From assembly GCA_947630415.1 (NCBI GenBank), contig CANRHM010000088.1, forward strand, positions 1 to 5,872: a stretch of 5,872 nucleotides of DNA, given 5' to 3'. This DNA is from an uncultured Bacilli bacterium (GTDB lineage: Bacteria; Bacillota_I; Bacilli_A; RF39; UBA660). Below, piece by piece: positions 1-5,562 of the stretch. The position numbers and the translations under genes were made by a program. Positions within the stretch are counted from its first letter, which is position 1; each line of letters starts with the position of its first letter. Below the pieces are notes generated by a model. It was given only the letters and a program-made list of their open reading frames with translations, had not been told where the DNA came from and did not search any database.

Positions 1-443
1 ACCATATCAAAGGAAATCAATTAATTCTTATCGATAGTGCCGGTCTTCTTCCTAAAAAAACGTTTCTTCAAAAGGTAAAGAGTAAACTCTACCAAGGATT
101 AAAAAAAATAGGAAATATCTTTCCTAAAAAAGTAAGAAAAATCTATCTAGAATACCTCTTAAAGAAATTTGGCTCGACCGATTATGTAAGTCTTCCTAGC
201 GATATGCGAAAGACCTTTCAAAATGTGGTAAGAGAAGATCTTTTTCCTTATCTAAAAGAAATAAGCATCCCTACTCTACTCATATGGGGTGAAAAAGATA
301 CTTCAACACCACTAGACGATGGTAAAAAAATGAAAGCAGAGATTCCCGATTCAGGACTTGTTTTAATCCAAGGAGCAGGACACTTTCCTTATTTAGAAAA
401 TCCTTATTATGTATTCAAGATTATTAGAACCTTTTTAACGTAA
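1..443 (+). CDS. Alpha/beta hydrolase, C-terminal part (5' end outside the window)
   Basis: The reading frame is open from base 3 to the TAA at 441-443, so the gene begins before the window and the ATG at 204 is an internal Met. About 146 residues are visible. The segment LILIDSAGLLP near the start is the strand and turn that follow the nucleophile elbow in alpha/beta hydrolases. A basic, helical cap-like stretch comes next. IPTLLIWGEKDTSTP then carries the likely catalytic Asp (codon 297-299), and GAGHFPYLENP carries the catalytic His (codon 381-383). The nucleophile (usually Ser) must lie upstream and cannot be checked. These proteins are typically cytosolic esterases, lipases or related hydrolases; the substrate cannot be told from this part. 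The end matches the family's normal C-terminus, so only the N-terminus is missing. Family assignment is firm, function is not. Confidence 0.85.
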   Translation, partial: HIKGNQLILIDSAGLLPKKTFLQKVKSKLYQGLKKIGNIFPKKVRKIYLEYLLKKFGSTDYVSLPSDMRKTFQNVVREDLFPYLKEISIPTLLIWGEKDTSTPLDDGKKMKAEIPDSGLVLIQGAGHFPYLENPYYVFKIIRTFLT

Positions 444-457
444 GGTCCTTTTCTTTT
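429..457 (+). terminator. Weak hairpin terminator after the hydrolase gene
   Basis: ACCTT (429-433) pairs with AAGGT (442-446) around an 8-base loop, followed by CCTTTTCTTTT. The stem spans the hydrolase stop codon and has only five pairs, so termination would be leaky. The U-rich tail is the best support for it. Confidence 0.3.
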
Positions 458-468
458 ACCTTTCTTTA

Positions 469-477
469 TGATACAAT
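469..477 (+). promoter_or_regulatory. Extended -10 promoter for the 340-residue gene
   Basis: TG-A-TACAAT (469-477) fits an extended -10 element of the housekeeping sigma factor, five of six matches to TATAAT. No good -35 box sits 16-18 bases upstream (TTTTCT at 449-454 is a poor match), as is common for extended -10 promoters. Transcription would start near 483-485, about 20 bases before the ATG at 505. Confidence 0.5.
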
Positions 478-478
478 A

Positions 479-504
479 AGGACATTTCCAAAAAGGAGAG
501 TCCT
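479..504 (+). repeat. Inverted repeat overlapping the ribosome binding site
   Basis: AGGAC (479-483) pairs with GTCCT (500-504), and TTTCC (485-489) pairs with GGAGA (495-499), leaving A484 bulged and AAAAA as the loop. That is ten pairs, one of them T-G. The Shine-Dalgarno AAGGAG (493-498), six bases before the ATG at 505, falls in the loop and 3' arm. In RNA that includes the whole repeat, the hairpin would mask the ribosome binding site. If transcription starts near 484, only the inner five pairs form and the repeat may instead act as a DNA operator. The pairing is directly visible; the regulatory role is inference. Confidence 0.45.
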
Positions 505-1527
505 ATGCAAATCGAAATCATTAAACAAATACTTGATCTTTTATCTTTTAAAGACTATGAAGTAAAGAAAGCAAAAGGAGAAATTATCCTAAATTTGGAC
601 TCTTCTATTGTTATTACAACCGATAGAAAACAAAGAACTATGTGTTTAAGTGGACGACTTCCTTATAAAGTTATTTCTAAGCTAAGGGCCTATGGCAAAG
701 AAAAATTCGTCTTTAGTGAATTAATTGATCAAGGACATTACACTTATTTTACCGATTCGATAAAAAATCTTTTAATTGTGTTATCTCATCTTAAAGATGC
801 CTTTGATAAAGACCAAGGAAAAGACGCAACTTGTGTTCAAATGATAGATGAGAACAAAGCAAAACTCAATACCTGGATATTAGAACAATCGAATCCTTCG
901 CTTACACTCGATCAATGGTTAAATACAAAGTCTATGGATGCGGTAAAAGAAAGTATCAAAAGCGATAATAGTACTACGCTTGGAAGATATTTTCGAAAAG
1001 CGTTAATGGACTTTGATAAAGCAGTAAATCCTTATCTAGATTCTAGTATTACTTTAAAGGATTATTTAGATATAGAAGAAATAGCCGATTTTGATTGGAA
1101 TGAAAAAGGTGTTTTATTGCTAAACTTCACTTGCCTTGAGCATAATATTAAGGCATCGTTTCTTCGATCAGATTTACGTTTTTTATGTCGCTTTTCTATG
1201 ATCACAAGTCCTCATCATAAAATCGAATTAACACATGATATGGTCACAGGACCTGGCGAAAAAATAATTGTTTATCTAAAAGATGCAAATAAACAAGAAG
1301 AATGGACTTATAATCTTACTTATGGCACTATATCAAAGGATGGAATTAACACGGATTCGTTTCTACTTAGACCTACAACTCCCCTAGAACGGGATCAATT
1401 ATATGATCAACTATTACAAGCGAAAAAAGTGATGGATGAAGATTTGATTCCAAAGATTCAAAAAGAAAGTCCTGCTTTACAGTATGTGTATCGAAATCCT
1501 AAAACAAATAAAAGACCTATATCGTAG
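505..1527 (+). CDS. Uncharacterised 340-residue cytosolic protein
   Basis: I do not recognise this protein. It starts at an ATG with a well-placed AAGGAG (493-498) and ends with TAG. No signal peptide, membrane segment, zinc-type Cys cluster or nucleotide-binding motif is visible, so a soluble cytoplasmic protein is likely. The N-terminal 100 residues look like a compact alpha/beta unit (strand-rich from about 25 to 75, then a helix IKNLLIVLSHLKDAF). A polar, helical middle follows (about 105-190). The C-terminal half (about 195-290) is again strand-rich with many aromatics, ending in a helical stretch and a basic tail. Codon use resembles the neighbouring genes, so recent transfer is not suggested. 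It has its own candidate promoter and converges with glyQS, so position gives little hint of function. The coding call is secure; no function is assigned. Confidence 0.8.
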   Translation: MQIEIIKQILDLLSFKDYEVKKAKGEIILNLDSSIVITTDRKQRTMCLSGRLPYKVISKLRAYGKEKFVFSELIDQGHYTYFTDSIKNLLIVLSHLKDAFDKDQGKDATCVQMIDENKAKLNTWILEQSNPSLTLDQWLNTKSMDAVKESIKSDNSTTLGRYFRKALMDFDKAVNPYLDSSITLKDYLDIEEIADFDWNEKGVLLLNFTCLEHNIKASFLRSDLRFLCRFSMITSPHHKIELTHDMVTGPGEKIIVYLKDANKQEEWTYNLTYGTISKDGINTDSFLLRPTTPLERDQLYDQLLQAKKVMDEDLIPKIQKESPALQYVYRNPKTNKRPIS

Positions 1528-1534
1528 GCCTTTT
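1510..1534. terminator. Bidirectional terminator shared by convergent genes
   Basis: AAAAG (1510-1514) pairs with CTTTT (1530-1534) and CCTA (1516-1519) pairs with TAGG (1525-1528), with one A/C mismatch and a 5-base loop. On the minus strand the hairpin is followed by TTTTATTTGTTTT, a good U-rich tail for ending the proS-glyQS transcript. On the plus strand the 3' arm itself ends in CTTTT. The hairpin contains the TAG of the plus-strand gene (1525-1527) and reaches into the TAA of glyQS (1533-1535), so it lies within the ends of both reading frames. Confidence 0.65.
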
Positions 1535-2903
1535 AAAATGTGATTTTTTCTTTGATATAATCTACTACTTCATCAAGCGGTAAAGTGATTTGTTCCATGG
1601 TATCACGAAAACGAAGGGTAACGGTGTTGTTATTAATCGTTTCATCATCGATGGTAATCGCAAATGGTGTTCCAATGGCATCTTGTCTACGGTAACGTTT
1701 TCCAATGTTTCCAGCTTCATCGTAACTCGTCATAAAGTGTTTACTTAACATCGTATAGATTTCCGTTGCTTTTTCACTATGAAATTTCTTAACCAGTGGA
1801 AGAACTGCTACTTTGTATGGAGCAAGGAATGGATGAAAATGCATGACTTCTCTTGTAGTTCCGTCAGCAAGAGTTTCTTCTTCGTAACATTGATCAAGGA
1901 TGGCTAAAACAAGACGATCGCATCCAACCGTGGATTCGATAATATAAGGTATATATTTTTCGTTCGTATCGGGATCCAAATACGCTTGTGATTCGGTCGA
2001 ATATTCTTGGTGACGGCTTAAATCGTAATCCGTACGGTTATGCGTTCCATTGATTTCGCCCCAACCAAAATTAAATTCATATTCGATATCGCACGCTTCT
2101 TTGGCATAATGAGCAAGTTTTTCATGATCGTGATAACGAAGTTTTGCTTCCGGTAATCCTAAATCCATGAAATATTTTTTGGCATATTCTTTAAAATATT
2201 GGTAAAGTTCACTATCGGTTCCTTTCTTACAGAAGGTTTGATATTCCATTTGTTCAAATTCGATCGTTCTAAAGGTAAAGTTTCCAGGGGTAATCTCATT
2301 ACGGAAGGCTTTTCCTACTTGACCAATACTAAAAGGAAGTTTTGATCTGGTAGAACGCGCTACATTTAAGAAGTTGACATACTCCCCTTGGGCATTCTCG
2401 GGACGAAGATAAATTTTATTTTTACTATCTTCGGTAACCCCACGATACGTTTCAAACATTAAATTAAATTGACGAATTGAGGTAAAATCGCTTTTGCCAC
2501 ATTTAGGACAAGGTACTTGATGTTCTTTGATATACGCCATCATCTCGTCTTGGGTCATACCATCCGCATGGGCATTAGGATCAAAATCATCAATCAAGTT
2601 ATCGGCACGATGGCGCATCTTACAATGTTTACAATCGATTAAGGGATCTGAGAAACTGGCAACATGTCCACTTGCTTCCCACACTCTTGGATGCATGAGA
2701 ATGGCCGCATCTACTTCATACGCATTGGGACGTTCTTGAATAAATCTTTTACGCCACGTATCTTTAATATTATTTTTTAATCTACTTCCTAATGGACCGT
2801 AATCCCAAGTGTTGGCAAGTCCTCCATAGATTTCACTTCCTTGGAAGATAAATCCATACTGTTTACAGTAATTGACTAACTTTTCCATTGTTATTTTTCC
2901 CAT
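1533..2903 (-). CDS. glyQS: Glycyl-tRNA synthetase, single-chain (alpha2) type
   Basis: This class IIa synthetase charges tRNA-Gly with glycine using ATP in the cytoplasm. Its 456 residues match the usual length of the homodimeric bacterial/eukaryotic-like form, not the separate GlyQ/GlyS subunits. The N-terminus has the typical GSEIYGGLANTWDYGPLG (22-39). A zinc-binding insertion has Cys91, Cys94, Cys132 and Cys135. RPENAQG (167-173) and motif 2 with FRNE (200-203) and EFEQME (215-220) form the active site, and motif 3 has Glu323 and Asp329-Arg330. The anticodon-binding domain follows from about 355 (HFHPFLAPYK, then GKRYRRQDAIGTP). The ATG at 2903 is preceded by AGGAGG with a 6-base spacer; an internal Met6 has no such site. 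The gene is second in an operon with proS, 10 bases downstream, so it should share the T-box control. One oddity is Ile214, where homologues usually have Arg before EFEQ. Confidence 0.97.
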   Translation of the reverse strand: MGKITMEKLVNYCKQYGFIFQGSEIYGGLANTWDYGPLGSRLKNNIKDTWRKRFIQERPNAYEVDAAILMHPRVWEASGHVASFSDPLIDCKHCKMRHRADNLIDDFDPNAHADGMTQDEMMAYIKEHQVPCPKCGKSDFTSIRQFNLMFETYRGVTEDSKNKIYLRPENAQGEYVNFLNVARSTRSKLPFSIGQVGKAFRNEITPGNFTFRTIEFEQMEYQTFCKKGTDSELYQYFKEYAKKYFMDLGLPEAKLRYHDHEKLAHYAKEACDIEYEFNFGWGEINGTHNRTDYDLSRHQEYSTESQAYLDPDTNEKYIPYIIESTVGCDRLVLAILDQCYEEETLADGTTREVMHFHPFLAPYKVAVLPLVKKFHSEKATEIYTMLSKHFMTSYDEAGNIGKRYRRQDAIGTPFAITIDDETINNNTVTLRFRDTMEQITLPLDEVVDYIKEKITF

Positions 2904-2909
2904 GATATT

Positions 2910-2916
2910 CCTCCTA
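2910..2916 (-). promoter_or_regulatory. glyQS ribosome binding site overlapping the proS stop codon
   Basis: On the minus strand the sequence reads TAGGAGG: the TAG stop of proS (2916-2914) is part of the AGGAGG Shine-Dalgarno (2915-2910) for glyQS. Ribosomes ending proS therefore finish on the glyQS start site, which favours translational coupling and roughly matched output of the two enzymes. Confidence 0.8.
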
Positions 2917-4338
2917 ATACTGTATATCCCAAACGACTAAATGTTTGGAAGGACGTCCACATACCACACATTTATCGTCAATAGGATCCGCATCTTCTAA
3001 AATACAACGTGCTTTCGTTCCTTTGATTTCTTTCATCTTAACTTCACACGCTTCATCCCCACACCACATGGCTTTAACGAATCCCGGATGGGTGTTGATA
3101 ATGTTTTCAACTTCTTCAAAACTATGGGCCTCAAAGGTAAGACTATTTCTTCTATCGAGTGCACGTTCGTACATTTCTTTTTGAATTTGGTCTAAAAGTT
3201 TTATAACAGCTTCCGCGATATTCTCATCTTTTGCTACTTCGATCTTTTCTCTTGTATCTCTTCGAACTAAAGTAACAACCCCTTTTTCAAGGTCACGGTC
3301 CCCTACTTCAATACGAACAGGAATGCCATTGACTTCGGCTTCCGCAAATTTGAATCCTGCTGACTTTTCACTTCGATCAACCGAATAAATGATGCCTTTT
3401 TCTTCTAATTGTTTGGCTACTTGATCAATATAACTATTCACCGTATCGCTTTCTTTAATTGGAATAATGATCACGGGTTTTGGTGCAATTTTAGGTGGTA
3501 ACACTAATCCATTATCATCACTATGCACCATGATAAGTCCACCAATCATTCTAGTCGATACACCCCATGATGTTTGGTAAGCATATTGCCAGTTGTTGTT
3601 TCGGTCTAAGAATTTAATATCGTAGGCTTTCGAAAACTTTTGACCAAAGTAATGACTGGTTCCCGATTGTAAAGATACTCCATTATACATTAAGGCTTCT
3701 ACGGTTAAAGTGTATTCAGCACCTGCAAATTTTTCTTTTTCCGTTTTTCTTCCGGTAATCACTGGAATGGCTAAATAATCTTCAAAGAATTTACGATAGA
3801 TTTCTAACATACCTCTTGTTTCTTGTTCTGCTTCTTCACTGGTCTCATGAATGGTATGTCCTTCTTGCCATAAGAATTCTCTTCCTCTTAAAAAAGGACG
3901 TGTTTCTTTTTCCCAACGAAGGACATTACACCACTGGTTATACTTGACCGGTAGATCACGATAACTCTTAACTAGGGTACTATAGTAATCACTAAAAAGC
4001 GTTTCGGAAGTAGGACGAATACACATCCTTTCATCCAACTCTTTGTCTCCACCTTTAGTAACCCAGGCTACTTCAGGAGCAAAACCGTTGATCAAATCTC
4101 CTTCTTTACGCATCAAATTTTCTGGAATAAGCAAAGGCATACAAATATTTTGGTGACCACTTTTCTTAAACATGTTATCCAATACTTTTTGCATGTTTTC
4201 CCAAAGTGCATAACCATTTGGTTCCATTACTATACAACCTTTTACATTGGAATAAGATGCTAAATGTGCTGCCTGCACCACATCGGTATACCATTTAGCA
4301 AAATCTTCATCTCTAGACGTAATACTTTTATTTTTCAT
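2914..4338 (-). CDS. proS: Prolyl-tRNA synthetase, archaeal/eukaryotic-like type
   Basis: This class IIa synthetase charges tRNA-Pro with proline in the cytoplasm. At 474 residues it is the short type found in archaea, eukaryotes and some bacteria. It lacks the roughly 180-residue editing insertion of the long bacterial form, so hydrolysis of mischarged Ala-tRNA-Pro would need a separate protein. The catalytic core shows motif 1 (about 44-72), RPTSE (108-112), motif 2 with Arg141-Trp-Glu143 and QEGHT (158-162), and motif 3 near SDDNGLVLPPKIAP. An anticodon-binding domain follows (about 285-385). The C-terminal domain has Cys426, Cys431, Cys457 and Cys460, the zinc pattern of this type, and the chain ends in Tyr474, the terminal Tyr known in this class. 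The ATG at 4338 has AGGAGG at 4349-4344. It is the first gene after the T-box leader. Confidence 0.97.
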   Translation of the reverse strand: MKNKSITSRDEDFAKWYTDVVQAAHLASYSNVKGCIVMEPNGYALWENMQKVLDNMFKKSGHQNICMPLLIPENLMRKEGDLINGFAPEVAWVTKGGDKELDERMCIRPTSETLFSDYYSTLVKSYRDLPVKYNQWCNVLRWEKETRPFLRGREFLWQEGHTIHETSEEAEQETRGMLEIYRKFFEDYLAIPVITGRKTEKEKFAGAEYTLTVEALMYNGVSLQSGTSHYFGQKFSKAYDIKFLDRNNNWQYAYQTSWGVSTRMIGGLIMVHSDDNGLVLPPKIAPKPVIIIPIKESDTVNSYIDQVAKQLEEKGIIYSVDRSEKSAGFKFAEAEVNGIPVRIEVGDRDLEKGVVTLVRRDTREKIEVAKDENIAEAVIKLLDQIQKEMYERALDRRNSLTFEAHSFEEVENIINTHPGFVKAMWCGDEACEVKMKEIKGTKARCILEDADPIDDKCVVCGRPSKHLVVWDIQY

Positions 4339-4349
4339 ATGTTCCTCCT

Positions 4350-4385
4350 AAAAAAATAAAAAGACTCTTAGTTTTTTGTAGAGAC
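4350..4385 (-). terminator. T-box attenuator terminator before proS
   Basis: In the RNA, GUCUCUA (4385-4379) can pair with UAAGAGUC (4370-4363), with one U-U mismatch and one bulged A, followed by UUUUUAUUUUUUU (4362-4350). Its 5' arm is also the 3' arm of the antiterminator, so the two folds exclude each other, as expected for a transcriptional T-box. The stem is short and AT-rich, which predicts incomplete termination. Confidence 0.65.
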
Positions 4386-4479
4386 GAAATAACTTCCGCG
4401 GTTCCACTCTACTTATTCTATTAAGAATCTCTTTCTCTATATTGCTGATAGGTTTCCAAGCCCGTCATCGCATCAGTTA
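4350..4479 (-). promoter_or_regulatory. Short T-box leader controlling proS-glyQS
   Basis: Read on the minus strand, AGAGUGGAACCGCGG (4410-4396) is the conserved T-box. The antiterminator is GUAGAG (4412-4407) paired with CUCUAC (4383-4378), enclosing the 7-base bulge UGGAACC (4406-4400) and the upper pairs GCG (4399-4397) with CGU (4386-4384). Upstream, AUUCU (4428-4424) and AGAAU (4419-4415) make a small Stem III. CUGAU (4476-4472) and AUCAG (4449-4445) make the base of a very small Stem I, followed by a GCAAU linker. From the predicted start to the U-run the leader is only about 130 bases, well under the usual 200-300. The specifier codon cannot be placed firmly: CCU (4452-4450, Pro), GGA (4457-4455, Gly) and GGC (4462-4460, Gly) are all within Stem I. 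Confidence 0.9.
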
Positions 4480-4484
4480 CTAAC

Positions 4485-4513
4485 ATTTTATTATATTCTT
4501 TACGGTTAGTCAA
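4485..4513 (-). promoter_or_regulatory. Sigma-A type promoter of the T-box/proS/glyQS operon
   Basis: TTGACT (4513-4508) and TAAAAT (4490-4485) are separated by exactly 17 bases, a near-consensus housekeeping promoter. Transcription would start near 4478, immediately before the Stem I sequence. The -35 box begins 12 bases after the stop codon of the radical SAM gene, so the operon has its own promoter. Confidence 0.75.
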
Positions 4514-4514
4514 G

Positions 4515-4546
4515 CAAACATTTTTTATTTTAAGACTAAATGTTTG
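4515..4546. repeat. Perfect 9-base inverted repeat at the end of the radical SAM gene
   Basis: CAAACATTT (4515-4523) and AAATGTTTG (4538-4546) are perfect complements around a 14-base spacer. The repeat covers the last codons of the radical SAM gene and its TAA, and lies directly upstream of the -35 box of the next promoter. No U-run follows on the minus strand (CTTGACT), so it is not a canonical terminator; it could protect the mRNA end or bind a protein. Confidence 0.45.
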
Positions 4547-5508
4547 GCTTTCCATGTCTCAAATTCACATCTTTCTTCTTCGGTTTCTATCTCTTCATGG
4601 TAATAATGTTTAGTAAATTCTCCACAAGAACTACCTACTTCTCTTCCTGGAGGACTATAGGTTTTAATCCTTAAAGAAGGAATTTCTTCTTGAATCGAAT
4701 GCACCCAAGATGTTTCGTTTTTGCTTTGCTCTAATTCATGAATCGGATTAAAACGAATGAATTTAAGTGAAACAGGATACTTTTTTAAAAGCGTAATCAA
4801 GGCGTTTCGTTCTTCTTCTGTATCATTGACATCTGCAATTAACGTGTAATGAATCTCGGTTGGATCTATCGTGCTATGTAGTCCTTTATATTCCTTTACT
4901 AAATCCCTTCTTTGTTGAAAAGAAGTACGATAATCTATTAAAAAACTTAAGGCCTCTTCTACCGTTACCTTTGTACTGGGAATTAATTCCCTTCTCTTTT
5001 CATCGATTGGCGTATGAAGTGAAAAATGCACTTTTAAAGGAATTCCTAAGGCTAGCACTAAGTCGTTTAATCTTTTCATGTTATCATTGGGCATCATGGT
5101 AGAAATAGCATATCCAATATGATGATAACCTAAAACTTCTTTTAAATAAGGTTCCATCTTATAGACTTCTTCAAGTAATTCTAAATTTAAAAGAGGTTCT
5201 CCTACACCCATAAAAGAAATCAATAAATTTTCTTTAGAAGTTCTTCTTTTTCCATCGATCGTTAACGTATCAATCAAACAAGGAACAAAACGATCTATCG
5301 TAACGGGTACCATTTCTTTATTTAAACCTTTATTCGTCAAATGACACATTTTACATCCTAACGAACAAAAATGATGGGTAGGCACACAAACGACATCTTT
5401 ATCTTCTTTATTAAATAATAAAGACATTTCAATTATTTTTTTATCTTCTTCGTAGACACTTTTTAAAGTGCCATCCTGAAAATCTTGAAATAAACCTAAT
5501 TTATGCAT
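4525..5508 (-). CDS. Radical SAM protein of the RlmN/Cfr methyltransferase family, lacking the N-terminal domain
   Basis: Known family members methylate an adenine at C2 (RlmN: 23S rRNA A2503 and some tRNAs) or C8 (Cfr), using a 4Fe-4S cluster and two catalytic Cys. Here the cluster motif is Cys48-x3-Cys52-x2-Cys55. Cys41 (VCVPTHHFC) aligns with the Cys that resolves the enzyme-RNA adduct in RlmN (LCVSSQVGC). Cys295 in GREVGSSCGEF matches the methyl-carrying Cys near the RlmN C-terminus. MGVGEPLLN (100-108), SLHTP (163-167) and FIRFNP are further family landmarks. Both catalytic Cys are present, so methyl transfer is plausible. At 327 residues it is shorter than RlmN or Cfr (about 345-390): only about 12 residues precede the DGTLKSV strand, so the N-terminal helical RNA-binding domain is missing. 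The ATG at 5508 has AAGGG about 10 bases upstream. The target is unknown; it is probably a divergent paralogue rather than the main RlmN. Confidence 0.85.
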   Translation of the reverse strand: MHKLGLFQDFQDGTLKSVYEEDKKIIEMSLLFNKEDKDVVCVPTHHFCSLGCKMCHLTNKGLNKEMVPVTIDRFVPCLIDTLTIDGKRRTSKENLLISFMGVGEPLLNLELLEEVYKMEPYLKEVLGYHHIGYAISTMMPNDNMKRLNDLVLALGIPLKVHFSLHTPIDEKRRELIPSTKVTVEEALSFLIDYRTSFQQRRDLVKEYKGLHSTIDPTEIHYTLIADVNDTEEERNALITLLKKYPVSLKFIRFNPIHELEQSKNETSWVHSIQEEIPSLRIKTYSPPGREVGSSCGEFTKHYYHEEIETEEERCEFETWKAKHLVLK

Positions 5509-5532
5509 GTTTTTACTTCCCTTCTATATTAT

Positions 5533-5562
5533 ATTATAAAAAAACAAATTATTTTTTGATAA
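5533..5562 (-). promoter_or_regulatory. Candidate promoter for the radical SAM gene
   Basis: A perfect TATAAT (5538-5533) has TTATCA (5562-5557) 18 bases upstream, four of six matches to the -35 consensus. The -35 would lie inside the last codons of the preceding gene. The region is very AT-rich, so a chance match is possible. Confidence 0.45.

Noticed and set aside
204..443. A separate 79-residue gene starting at the ATG at 204
   Set aside because: The same frame is open back to the window edge and encodes the preceding part of the hydrolase fold, and no ribosome binding site precedes this ATG.
2527..2739. Plus-strand open frame of 70 codons
   Set aside because: It lies entirely antisense within glyQS and its translation has no family features.
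2945..3184. Plus-strand open frame of 79 codons
   Set aside because: It is antisense to the zinc-binding end of proS and its Ser-rich translation is what antisense reading gives.
4485..4546. A canonical rho-independent terminator for the radical SAM gene
   Set aside because: The 9-base inverted repeat is present, but no U-run follows it on the minus strand.
4860..5102. Plus-strand open frame of 80 codons
   Set aside because: It lies antisense within the radical SAM gene, with no ribosome binding site and low-complexity Leu-rich translation.
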